A DNA stretch of 20,622 bases from Acidimicrobiia bacterium UBA4744 (lineage in GTDB: Bacteria > Actinomycetota > Acidimicrobiia > Spongiisociales > UBA4744): contig DHIO01000035.1 of assembly GCA_002403855.1 (NCBI GenBank), positions 121,102-141,723 on the forward strand, written 5' to 3'. The translations under genes were made by a program, and so were the position numbers. Of this stretch, positions 1 through 7,045 are shown piece by piece (positions within the stretch are counted from its first letter, which is position 1; each line of letters begins with the position of its first letter). The notes below the pieces were generated by a model. The model had not been told where the DNA came from and ran no database searches. It was given only the letters and a program-made list of their open reading frames with translations.

Positions 1-764
1 GCGACGATCTCTCCACTCTGCAGGTCGCAGAGGTAGAGCGCGATTGATGTGCTGCCGACGTCGATGGCAGCGCCGTGGGCTGCTTCGTGGTAGCCGGGGC
101 GGACGTCGATCACCTCACGGTCGTTCCACACCGCCACGGACACCCGCCACTCTCCAGTGCGGATCGTCTTGGCCAGGTTGGTGATCACCGGCAAGTCGAA
201 GATGATTTCATCCGGGTCGGGTGGGACGAAACCGGGCTCCGTGTGCACGCGCTGCATGACCGGAACGAGCGCTTCAGCCAGGCGCTCCACGTCACCGAGG
301 GGTCTCTCCAAGGTGGCCGGTTCCATGTCGACGAAATACCGGCGGACGGCGGGCCGCAGTTCCACGGGGCCCTCGGTGGCCGACTTGCGGACGATCTGAC
401 GGTTGGCACGGCTGGACTCGGGCACGAACACGGCTACCTCGCCGCACACCTGTGCCTGACAGGACAACCGGAGACGCTCCTCGGCCAGGCCGAGCCTTTT
501 CCATGCCAGGGTCCGCTTCGACAGATACTCCTTCTCGTCGGGTCCCATCGGCGAGAGGTGGTCGAGTGCCGAGTCGACACCACCTCGGACGCCCTCTTCG
601 ATCAAGACCCGGCACTTGCCACAGGTGGCGTTTTCGGCGCACACGCTCTCGATCTCCACTCCGAGGCTGCGCGCCGCCGCCCGCAGGTGCGTTCCGGCCG
701 GGACCTTGCCCCGGGCCCCCGAAGGCTGGAACACGACGGTGAAAGCTTCGGCGGCCGGTTCCAT
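1..764 (-). CDS. RACo-like corrinoid activation protein (2Fe-2S ferredoxin + ASKHA domain), C-terminus cut by window edge
   Basis: Reductive activator of corrinoid proteins: this family uses ATP and an iron-sulfur cluster to return inactive Co(II) corrinoid to Co(I). Reading leftward from an ATG at 764-762 gives 254 open codons to the window edge. Residues 5-115 form a plant-type ferredoxin domain with C42, C48, C51 (Cx5Cx2C) and a fourth cysteine at C102. A linker follows, and at residues 233-243 the start of the ASKHA nucleotide-binding domain appears (AIDVGSTSIAL, phosphate-1 loop). The N-terminal 2Fe-2S layout is that of bacterial RACo rather than archaeal RamA, which carries C-terminal 4Fe-4S clusters. 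It starts 54 nt after the MtgA-like gene and is probably the last gene of that operon. The ribosome binding site is weak (GAGCGGG about 8 nt upstream), so the start is uncertain by several codons. Family assignment is firm; which corrinoid protein it serves is inference. Confidence 0.85.
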   Translation of the reverse strand, partial: MEPAAEAFTVVFQPSGARGKVPAGTHLRAAARSLGVEIESVCAENATCGKCRVLIEEGVRGGVDSALDHLSPMGPDEKEYLSKRTLAWKRLGLAEERLRLSCQAQVCGEVAVFVPESSRANRQIVRKSATEGPVELRPAVRRYFVDMEPATLERPLGDVERLAEALVPVMQRVHTEPGFVPPDPDEIIFDLPVITNLAKTIRTGEWRVSVAVWNDREVIDVRPGYHEAAHGAAIDVGSTSIALYLCDLQSGEIV

Positions 765-818
765 CAGTGTGGCCCGCTCACCGCGCCGGGATCGGGCGGC
801 GTCAAGACCGTGCTGCGG

Positions 819-1694
819 CTATTCACGGTGGGACTGGATCCATCTGAGAGCGTGCGGATCCAAACCCAGGAACAGGTCGGAAGCCTGGACTGTCTTGATG
901 ATCTCAGGCCTGAGGGGGTTGGTGATGGCACTGGTCAAACCACGGGAGATCATCATGGTCAGAAACGTCGTGTTGAGCTCTCTGCGTCCGGGCAGTCCGA
1001 AGGACACGTTGCTGGCACCCGAGGTCGTATTGAGAGCCAGTTCCTTGGTGACCCGTTCGGTCACGGTCAGGGTGCAGAGAGCGGCGTGATGATCGGCCCC
1101 GACGGTCAGAGTCAACCCGTCGATGAGGAGGTCCTCCCGGGGGACTCCCGCACCTTCGGCCTTCTCCAGAATCTCGACGGCCAGTTCGAACCGTCGTTCC
1201 TGAGTCTCGGGGATCCCTTCTTCGTCGTTGGTCAAGCCGATGACGGCTGCGCCGTATTCAACCGCCAGCGGGATGATCTCGTCCAGCCGTTCGGCTTCGG
1301 CGGTCGTTGAGTTGATGAGCGGTTTGCCGGCAGACCCGCACACCTCGCGGTACGCCTGCAGTCCGGCCCCGATGGCGGTTGGATCTGGTGAGTCGATGCT
1401 CAGGGGGACGTCGACCACCTCGAGGACGGCCTTGACGGCCAGCGGCATGATCTCGGACTCTTCCCCAAAGGCAGTTCCGACGTTGATGTCCAGAACCTGG
1501 GCCCCCGCCGTCACCTGCGTCTCGGCGTCCCGCTGTACAACGGACATGTCGTGCGCCTCCATGGTTTCGGAGAGTTTGGCGCGGTTGGTGGGGTTGATCC
1601 GTTCGCCGATCATGACGAACGGCTGATCTGGCCCGATCACGACTTCTGACTCGCGAGCCCGAAGAACGGTGTGGGGGGAATTCTGGTTTGTCAT
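819..1694 (-). CDS. MtgA/AcsE-like corrinoid:tetrahydrofolate methyltransferase
   Basis: Predicted to move a methyl group from a methyl-corrinoid protein to tetrahydrofolate, or the reverse. The 291-aa protein is a single pterin-binding TIM barrel (dihydropteroate-synthase-like): IGERINPT at 29-36, DINVG at 69-73, SIDS at 99-102, and the late folate-site signature SNVSFGLPGR at 228-237. Its length fits MtgA and AcsE-type MeTr proteins. It lies 82 nt downstream of the MtmB-family gene and 54 nt upstream of the RACo-like gene on the same strand. A GGTGAGG ribosome binding site lies just before the ATG. In bacterial glycine betaine demethylation MtgA is the partner that takes the methyl from the corrinoid protein; I infer the same role here for both upstream modules. 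An acetyl-CoA-pathway role is less likely because no CODH/ACS gene is in view. The stop is TAG. Confidence 0.88.
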   Translation of the reverse strand: MTNQNSPHTVLRARESEVVIGPDQPFVMIGERINPTNRAKLSETMEAHDMSVVQRDAETQVTAGAQVLDINVGTAFGEESEIMPLAVKAVLEVVDVPLSIDSPDPTAIGAGLQAYREVCGSAGKPLINSTTAEAERLDEIIPLAVEYGAAVIGLTNDEEGIPETQERRFELAVEILEKAEGAGVPREDLLIDGLTLTVGADHHAALCTLTVTERVTKELALNTTSGASNVSFGLPGRRELNTTFLTMMISRGLTSAITNPLRPEIIKTVQASDLFLGLDPHALRWIQSHRE

Positions 1695-1725
1695 ACCTCA
1701 CCTGGTTGGGTACGGACCGGTTCCC

Positions 1726-1749
1726 ACCGGCGGCTGCAATGCCGCCGGT
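1726..1749 (-). other. 9-bp perfect hairpin between two operon genes
   Basis: ACCGGCGGC (1726-1734) and GCCGCCGGT (1741-1749) form a perfect 9-bp stem with a 6-nt loop in the 82-nt gap between the MtmB-family gene and the MtgA-like gene. No U-run follows in the direction of transcription. It could protect the upstream mRNA's 3' end or partly attenuate the downstream genes; a function is inferred only. Confidence 0.5.
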
Positions 1750-1776
1750 CGGGCACCTAGGTCTGGTGGTTCGAAC

Positions 1777-3201
1777 TTACTCGGTTGTAGGTGCCGTTCG
1801 CCGGGGCCAGTGCTCGCGCTTGCCGGTGAACTCGAGGCCGAGATCGAACAGCTCGTCGCGGACTCGGTGGTAGATGTCGGACCACTCCTGGGTGGGCTCG
1901 ACTGTGAGCATGTCGTATGCCTCTTCGAAAGGCTTGCCGCGATTGGGGTCGTCGAACGTGTGCTCATACTTGTCGAGCATCTTGAGACAGAACTCGTTGA
2001 CATCGTCTCTGGTCCAGCGGGACTTGGTCACTGCGTGGGCGACCTCTCCCTGCCAAGCGAGTTCCAGACCCGTCGAGTGGTTCTCCTCGAATCCGGCGGT
2101 AGTCCCTACGCCGTGCATGGTGAAGCCGCACACCGTCCCGACGGCGGAAGCCGCTGCTACCTCATAGAGCAGCTCCGGTGTGCAGGGTCCCGACACGACG
2201 AACGGGTCGTTGGTGGCGACCAGGTGGGTGTTGCGGGCAATGGCCTGGCCGATCATCGCTTGAACCCAGAGACCCCATCGATCTGAGTTGTTGCACCGGA
2301 TGATGTGGGTGATGGATACGTAGTGATAGTCGGCCTGGTAGGTGATTGCGCCGAGAAGCAACTCGGCCACGGACATCAGAGCGACTCCTTCGGGTCCACC
2401 GCCGATTCCGCCCGTCAAGGGCGTCATCAGGTGGATGATGAGCGATCCGTAGTCTTTGAGATGCGGCACGCGGACCAGCTGATCGTGGTCGGTCTTCATT
2501 TCGACCATCTCCGAAACGATCCGCGCATCCGTCGGTCTCAACCCGTGGACGGGGTTGGAGGCGGCCATCTTCCCTATCGCCGTGATGGCGGTGGCCGCGT
2601 CTCCAATGTGCATTCCCGGGCGGCCCGCCAGGCGGACGGCCTCGCGAGCCTGCGCCGCGGTCCGCTGGGTGGCCAGTACTTCGGTCGGTGATCCGGCCAT
2701 GATGTCCTGGCCCAGATAGGTTGCCACGGCGCCCGACTCAATGGCGTCGACATATGCTTCCCGGGCAATGCTGAACAGCAGTTGCGGGTAGGTAGCTTCC
2801 GAGACCGGCAACCCGGCCGGTCCGCTCAGATTGAGCGGAGGTTCGGTCTCCTCGATGTTGCGGTGCCGGACCCAGACTGCGTCGTTGCCCTCCCCGGCGA
2901 TGAAGTTGGCTGGGGCCAGCCGCAATCCCTCTTCGATTTCGTCCATGCCGTACTTGATCACTCGCGAGGTGTCCATGTGGTACACGCCGATTTCGTGAAA
3001 GAGTTGAACTCCGGCCTGAAAGACACGGTCGGCCATCTCCCCGTCGCTGGGGACGGGTCGGGCGGGATCGAACTTGATGTCGTATTCCTTGACCAGTTGC
3101 TGGATACGGGCCGCCATGGCCAGGTCGTATTCCTGCTCTTCGATGTAGGGGCCGTTGAATGCCCGGTCGATGGTTTCGCCAAATGCGTTGTTTCTGAACA
3201 T
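1777..3201 (-). CDS. MtmB-family (monomethylamine:corrinoid methyltransferase-like) protein without pyrrolysine, module 1
   Basis: Predicted to transfer a methyl group from a methylated substrate to the cobalt of the neighbouring corrinoid protein. The 474-aa protein follows archaeal MtmB along its length as I recall it. Landmarks are an N-terminal RAFNGPY...YDL block (13-27), IGVYHMDTSR (71-80), the core GRPGM at 193-197, and a C-terminal FEEAYDMLTVEPTQEW block. In MtmB the core reads GRPGMGV-Pyl-G; here the equivalent residue is Gly200, codon GGA at 2604-2602, with no in-frame stop. Pyrrolysine chemistry is therefore absent, as in MtgB relative to MttB. It starts 1 nt after the corrinoid protein stop, so the two are translated together. 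The substrate cannot be read from sequence; a small methylated amine is a guess by family. The MttB/MtgB family was considered, but the block order fits MtmB better. Confidence 0.85.
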   Translation of the reverse strand: MFRNNAFGETIDRAFNGPYIEEQEYDLAMAARIQQLVKEYDIKFDPARPVPSDGEMADRVFQAGVQLFHEIGVYHMDTSRVIKYGMDEIEEGLRLAPANFIAGEGNDAVWVRHRNIEETEPPLNLSGPAGLPVSEATYPQLLFSIAREAYVDAIESGAVATYLGQDIMAGSPTEVLATQRTAAQAREAVRLAGRPGMHIGDAATAITAIGKMAASNPVHGLRPTDARIVSEMVEMKTDHDQLVRVPHLKDYGSLIIHLMTPLTGGIGGGPEGVALMSVAELLLGAITYQADYHYVSITHIIRCNNSDRWGLWVQAMIGQAIARNTHLVATNDPFVVSGPCTPELLYEVAAASAVGTVCGFTMHGVGTTAGFEENHSTGLELAWQGEVAHAVTKSRWTRDDVNEFCLKMLDKYEHTFDDPNRGKPFEEAYDMLTVEPTQEWSDIYHRVRDELFDLGLEFTGKREHWPRRTAPTTE

Positions 3202-3202
3202 G

Positions 3203-3874
3203 TCAAGCCTTCCGCAACTCTTCCATCCACTGCTTGGCCACCGTTACAGCTTCGTTGGCATTGTCGGCATAGCCGTCGGCACCGATCATGTCTGCGTATC
3301 GTTGGTCGGCCGAGCCTCCCCCGATGATCACCCGGTAGTCCTCTCGCATGTCGCGAGCTTTGAGTAGTTCGATGATCTGTTTGTGCCCGGCCCGGGTGAT
3401 CGTCATGAGAGACGACGAACCGATGATGTCGGCGTTGTTCTCGATGGCAGCATCCACGAAGACCCGGGCGTTGATATTCCGGCCGACGTCGATCACTTTG
3501 AATCCGTTGGCCTTCATCAGCGTGGCGACGATGTTCTTCCCGATGTCGTGGATGTCCTTGTCGACGGTACCCAGCACGACCGTCCCGAGGGTGGGGACGC
3601 TTCCGGTCTGTGCCAGGATTTCCTCCTCGAGGAGAACGGTCGAAGCCTGTGCGGCTTTGGCCGAGAGCATCAGCTCGGGCAGGAAGATCTGCAGGTTCTG
3701 AAAGCGGAGGCCCACGTCGGTCAGGGCAGGCACGATGACCTCCTGAACGACCTCGACGGGGTCGCATCCGAGTTCGAGCACCTCTCGGGTGAGGCGGTCG
3801 GATGCCTCCTCGTCTCCGGAGTGAAGCGCCTCCGTGATTCCCTCGCGAATGCCTTGCGGTATCTCTGTGCTCAT
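3203..3874 (-). CDS. Corrinoid (B12-binding) protein, MtmC/MtgC type, module 1
   Basis: Carries the cobalamin cofactor that accepts the methyl group from the adjacent MtmB-family enzyme and passes it to the MtgA-like enzyme. The 223-aa protein has the usual two parts: an N-terminal helical cap (about 5-90, with the LPELMLSAKA stretch) and a Rossmann-like B12 domain. The B12 domain has DxHxxG (D107, H109, G112 in DKDIHDIGKN) giving the lower His ligand, then SSSLMT and a GGGSA loop near 187-191. Length and layout match methylamine and methanol corrinoid proteins. It is the first gene of its operon, reading away from the divergent TetR gene, with an AAAGGTG ribosome binding site about 9 nt before the ATG. 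The stop and the next ATG are 1 nt apart. Confidence 0.93.
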   Translation of the reverse strand: MSTEIPQGIREGITEALHSGDEEASDRLTREVLELGCDPVEVVQEVIVPALTDVGLRFQNLQIFLPELMLSAKAAQASTVLLEEEILAQTGSVPTLGTVVLGTVDKDIHDIGKNIVATLMKANGFKVIDVGRNINARVFVDAAIENNADIIGSSSLMTITRAGHKQIIELLKARDMREDYRVIIGGGSADQRYADMIGADGYADNANEAVTVAKQWMEELRKA

Positions 3875-3924
3875 GAGCGTGGCACCTTTCCCTCGATGAC
3901 CGATTGAGCCCGCATTTCTCAGGA

Positions 3925-3942
3925 TTTGGTCATTTGACCTAA
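3925..3942. promoter_or_regulatory. Candidate TetR operator (inverted repeat) in the divergent intergenic region
   Basis: TTTGGTCA-TT-TGACCTAA is an inverted repeat with perfect GGTCA/TGACC arms and two further matching outer T/A pairs. It lies in the 233-nt gap between the leftward corrinoid gene (starts 3874) and the rightward TetR gene (starts 4108). Size, symmetry and position fit a TetR-family operator controlling both directions. I could not identify clear -35/-10 elements here. The rest of the gap, 3943-4107, is GC-rich with no gene I can support. Confidence 0.5.
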
Positions 3943-4107
3943 CTTCTGCACTGTACCATTCAGCGGGGCCCCGCGCCTAGGGGCAATCTGGCCCGACTGC
4001 CTGGCGACTTGCCGAGGCCGAGGTCGCCGGCGGCAGGCCCGGACCGCCGGCCGCGGGAGGCGGGTAGCCTGTGACGATCCGCCGAACAACGGGATGGAGA
4101 GTGCCCG

Positions 4108-4737
4108 GTGGGGAACGAAACCAAAGACGCCGCCCCCGCTGAGGATCCGTCTCTGCAAGACAAGATCGTTGCCGCCGCCCTGGAGACGATTGCGTCCGAG
4201 AAGATCAGCGGAACCAGGATGCGGGAGATCGCCAAGCGATCCGGAATCAGCCAGGGTCATCTGCACTACTACTACTCGGCGAAGTCGTCCCTGTTCCTGG
4301 CGGTGCTCGATCGGCTGTCGGAAACCTTCGTGCTCGAGCGGCGGGCCGCGCTCGACGACGCCTCGGTCGCGGCGGCGGACAAGCTCAATGTGTTCCTCGA
4401 GCAGGAGATCAAGCTGATCCGGCACAGCGCTGATCTCTTGTTGGTCCGTCTCGACTTCCTGGTGCAGGGAACCCGCGATGCTGCGGTTGCGGCCAAGATC
4501 CGGGAGATGTACGCCACGTGGCGGCACGACATCGGGGAGGTTGTTGAAGAGGGAGTGGCGGCCGGGATCTTCTCCCCCGACCATGCTTCGCTGGTTCCCA
4601 GTTTGCTCATCGCTCTCATGGAAGGGGCTTTCCTCCAATTCATCAATGAGCCGGATTCCACCAAACTCGAGGTGTTCTTCCGCGCCGCCCACGAGATGGT
4701 GCTGCGGTTGTTGACCCAGGACGGGACGAATACCTAG
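4108..4737 (+). CDS. TetR-family transcriptional regulator
   Basis: A 209-aa one-component repressor-type protein. The N-terminal helix-turn-helix spans about residues 18-65 (DKIVAAALETIA, then MREIAKRSGISQGHLHYYY and the typical Y..K..L continuation); the remainder is an all-helical ligand-binding and dimer domain. The start is GTG at 4108 with GGAGA about 7 nt upstream. It is divergent from the corrinoid/MtmB/MtgA/RACo operon and convergent with the second MtmB-family gene, so it sits between two copies of the same module. I infer that it controls one or both, sensing their substrate or a product. The C-terminal domain loosely recalls BetI-type regulators, but not enough to name it. It ends in TAG, 67 nt before the end of the converging gene. 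Confidence 0.88.
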   Translation: MGNETKDAAPAEDPSLQDKIVAAALETIASEKISGTRMREIAKRSGISQGHLHYYYSAKSSLFLAVLDRLSETFVLERRAALDDASVAAADKLNVFLEQEIKLIRHSADLLLVRLDFLVQGTRDAAVAAKIREMYATWRHDIGEVVEEGVAAGIFSPDHASLVPSLLIALMEGAFLQFINEPDSTKLEVFFRAAHEMVLRLLTQDGTNT

Positions 4738-4804
4738 TCCTCGTTCATAGTTCATGGCCCGGGAGAACCCAACCTCCACCCACGGTCGCCGGACGTGGCA
4801 CCTA

Positions 4805-6178
4805 CTACAGCTCTGCCAGTCCCATTTCCCTCACTTCGGTCTTGACTTCCTCGTACATCTGCTCCCAGGCGGGCTTCGGCGTGAGTCTCTCCATGTCATA
4901 TGCTTCATCGAATGGGACACCCCGGTTCCCATCCGGCAGGTCGAAGACATGCTCGTACCTCTCCAGGAGAGCCAGTATCAGATCGTTGGCTTCCTCCAGA
5001 GAAGTACCTTGCCTCGTGACAGCGTGACCGACCTCGCCCATGAACCGAGCCTCGAGTCCGCTCCCGTTGGGCACGACCCCGTCGGCCGATCCGCAGCCTT
5101 CGAGATGGCCTCCATTGACGGTGATGGCGATGGCGTTGGCGGCCGTTTCGTAGAGAAGCTCCGGGGTCAGTGCACCGCTCTTGGGATAGATGTCCGAAAC
5201 GATGATGCACGGAGCGTTTCGGGCGAAGGCCTGCTCGACGATGCTCTCCACCCACAGCACCCGGCGGGTGGTTGTGGCCACATGGCGCATGTCGATCGGA
5301 TGGCAGATGTGGTAGTCGGCCAGACAGGTCAGGTTGGCCAGAATGAATGATGCCACGTTCACTACTGCCGAGCCGGGGGCATCTCCCCCCAGCCCCCCGA
5401 CGATGACACATGCCAGGGAAGCGTTCCGCATCCCGTACTCGATCGAGTTGACCGCTTTGGAGATGTTGCGATGGTCCATCTTCAGCTCGTTCAACATGGG
5501 CACCAGATGGGCGTCACATTCCCGCAGATAATCGGGGTGAGCGGCGGCCAGGTCGCCGATCTCCGAAACGGCGCTTTGAGCTCCCAGCATGCCCATCCCC
5601 GGTCGACCCACTCGCTTGAGGCCTTGCCTCATGTACTGCAGCTCGCGGCGAGTGGCGATGATCTCCGATGGATCGCCCGTCCGCACCTCCCGGCCGTCGA
5701 CCTCACTCAAGCTGCCGCACGTGACCAGATCGACGATCGGCTCCTGCATCCAGCTCATGACCATGGGGAGAAACAGCCGCTCCGGGGTGGGTACTCCGGG
5801 GTTGCCGGCCCACACGATCGGCGGCCGCTCGTCCATGATGTCGCGGGCCACGACCGTCTTGAGGTCCTTGCCTTCACCCATTTCGAGTTGCTGCGGCATT
5901 CGCCGGATTCCGGCCTCCAGTTCGCCGGGCTCAAACTCGATGATCCGCTCGGTTGTTCTCGAGTAACCGCCGAGTTCCTGCACCAGTTTGAACCCGGCTT
6001 CGAACACCGCGTCGGCCAACGCCGGGTCGTTGGGAACAACCTGTTCCGGATCCCAGGCGAGTTGGTGCTCATCGACGAGCCGGCGAGTGGTCATCGCCAC
6101 TCTCTCGAGGTCCCATTCCTCTTCGGTGCAGTAGGGACCGTCGGCGGCTCGATCGAGAATCTCCTGGTAATTGCGCAT
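4805..6178 (-). CDS. MtmB-family (monomethylamine:corrinoid methyltransferase-like) protein without pyrrolysine, module 2
   Basis: Second substrate:corrinoid methyltransferase, 457 aa. It is a distant paralogue of the 474-aa protein in module 1, sharing an N-terminal ILDRAADGPY...EWDL block, ELGGYSRTTERII near 68-80, GRPGMGMLG at 191-199, and a C-terminal PFDEAYDMERLTPKPAWEQM block. Alignment to archaeal MtmB by eye puts Leu198 (codon CTG, 5587-5585) where pyrrolysine occurs; there is no in-frame TAG before the end. The gene overlaps the upstream corrinoid gene by one base (TGATG), so they are translationally coupled and should work as a pair. It ends in two consecutive in-frame TAG codons. 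The substrate is unknown. The differing residue at the pyrrolysine site and moderate overall divergence suggest a different substrate from module 1. Confidence 0.85.
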   Translation of the reverse strand: MRNYQEILDRAADGPYCTEEEWDLERVAMTTRRLVDEHQLAWDPEQVVPNDPALADAVFEAGFKLVQELGGYSRTTERIIEFEPGELEAGIRRMPQQLEMGEGKDLKTVVARDIMDERPPIVWAGNPGVPTPERLFLPMVMSWMQEPIVDLVTCGSLSEVDGREVRTGDPSEIIATRRELQYMRQGLKRVGRPGMGMLGAQSAVSEIGDLAAAHPDYLRECDAHLVPMLNELKMDHRNISKAVNSIEYGMRNASLACVIVGGLGGDAPGSAVVNVASFILANLTCLADYHICHPIDMRHVATTTRRVLWVESIVEQAFARNAPCIIVSDIYPKSGALTPELLYETAANAIAITVNGGHLEGCGSADGVVPNGSGLEARFMGEVGHAVTRQGTSLEEANDLILALLERYEHVFDLPDGNRGVPFDEAYDMERLTPKPAWEQMYEEVKTEVREMGLAEL

Positions 6179-6852
6179 CAGGAATCCTCCCCGCTCTGGC
6201 CGGATCGGATCAGGGCGCGCGCCGCCTTGACGGCGTCCATGGCGTTCGGTGCCGTTGCATCGGCACCGATTCGCTCGGCAAACTCGGGCGTGACCGAGGC
6301 GCCGCCGACCATGACCTTGAAACGCTCGCGTTCACCCATCGCGTCGAGCAGGTTGATGAGGTCGCGCATGAAGGGCATCGATGTCGTCAACAGCGCCGAG
6401 CAGGCAATCAGATCCGCATCCAGCTCTTGGGCCTTGGCGATGATGTCCTTGATCGGTACGTCGACCCCGAGGTCGGTCACCTCGAACCCCGATGCGGTGA
6501 GCATCGAAGCCACCATGTTCTTGCCGATGTCATGGATGTCGGTTTTGACCGTAGCGGCCACCACTACGCCGGTATCCGTGGTTCGCTCCGCGGTCTTTTC
6601 CAGAATCGGCGAGACGACACCCATGGCTGCTTTCAAGGCTCGGCCCGTCAGCATCAGCTCCGGAAGGAAGTACTCACCCGACTCGAACTTGGCCCCGACC
6701 TCATCCGCACCCGACATCAAGCCGTCGTTCAGGATCACCAGAGCATCGATGCCGGCGTCGACGGCTTCCCGGGTCAGTTGCTCCGAGTCCTCGGAGATTC
6801 CTCCGACAATGGCCTCGCGGATCTTCCCGATGAGTGCTTCTTCACCCGACAT
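6178..6852 (-). CDS. Corrinoid (B12-binding) protein, MtmC/MtgC type, module 2
   Basis: Methyl carrier partner of the adjacent MtmB-family enzyme. Taking the ATG at 6852 gives 224 aa; this start has AAGGA 6 nt upstream, whereas the in-frame ATG at 6885, 11 codons further out, has no comparable site. The protein shows the helical cap domain (about 5-90, FLPELMLTGRA at 62-72) and the B12 domain with D105, H107, G110 (DIHDIGKN), then SALLT and a GGASV loop. It is similar to the corrinoid protein of module 1 but clearly not identical. It heads a two-gene operon and is divergent from the GcvT-like gene, with 193 nt between the two starts. That gap holds no gene; I see no copy of the GGTCA/TGACC inverted repeat in it, so regulation may differ from module 1. 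Confidence 0.92.
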   Translation of the reverse strand: MSGEEALIGKIREAIVGGISEDSEQLTREAVDAGIDALVILNDGLMSGADEVGAKFESGEYFLPELMLTGRALKAAMGVVSPILEKTAERTTDTGVVVAATVKTDIHDIGKNMVASMLTASGFEVTDLGVDVPIKDIIAKAQELDADLIACSALLTTSMPFMRDLINLLDAMGERERFKVMVGGASVTPEFAERIGADATAPNAMDAVKAARALIRSGQSGEDS

Positions 6853-6994
6853 CTGGTTTCCTTTGCTGGTCGACGTCACGGCCATTCAACACCGCGTTTT
6901 CACGAGTGCAAGCCGTCCGGCCTGGCTGTAGTGGCAGGGTGTTCTGTGGGCCGGTGGCGGTGGCAGTGGCAACCGGTCCTACCGCTTCAATATG

Positions 6995-7032
6995 CTCTGG
7001 GAACCCTGCCGGATGGCAGGGAGACGCCGGAG
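6995..7032 (+). promoter_or_regulatory. Structured leader immediately upstream of the GcvT-like gene
   Basis: The transcript can fold into two stacked helices. The outer stem is CTCTGG (6995-7000) with CCGGAG (7027-7032), including one G-U pair. The inner stem is a perfect 7 bp, CCCTGCC (7004-7010) with GGCAGGG (7015-7021), closed by a GGAT loop. Between them lies a purine-rich internal loop (GAA opposite AGACG). The structure ends right beside the GAGGA ribosome binding site. It matches no riboswitch class I can recall; a regulatory role is inferred from position only. Confidence 0.4.
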
Positions 7033-7045
7033 AGAGGAGATCCCC

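Noticed and set aside
75..1310. Long open frame on the plus strand (411 codons) over the RACo-like and MtgA-like genes
   Set aside because: It is antisense to two recognisable proteins and its translation resembles no family; a frame kept open by GC-rich codon use on the opposite strand.
2602..2604. Pyrrolysine (in-frame TAG) in the MtmB-family genes
   Set aside because: The aligned codons are GGA here and CTG at 5585-5587; no in-frame TAG occurs within either gene.
4780..4798. Terminator between the converging TetR and module 2 methyltransferase genes
   Set aside because: Only a 5-bp CCACG/CGTGG stem with a 9-nt loop is present; too weak to call.
4805..4807. Tandem TAG-TAG at the end of the module 2 methyltransferase as a possible read-through site
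   Set aside because: The protein already ends at the family's normal C-terminus and the second stop follows directly; TAG is a common stop in this window.
5471..6931. 486-codon plus-strand frame across the module 2 methyltransferase and corrinoid genes
   Set aside because: Antisense shadow: both opposite-strand genes show clear family motifs and this frame shows none.
6853..7045. Glycine, tetrahydrofolate or cobalamin riboswitch upstream of the GcvT-like gene
   Set aside because: I could not find the conserved core sequences of these classes; only a local two-helix structure is supported.
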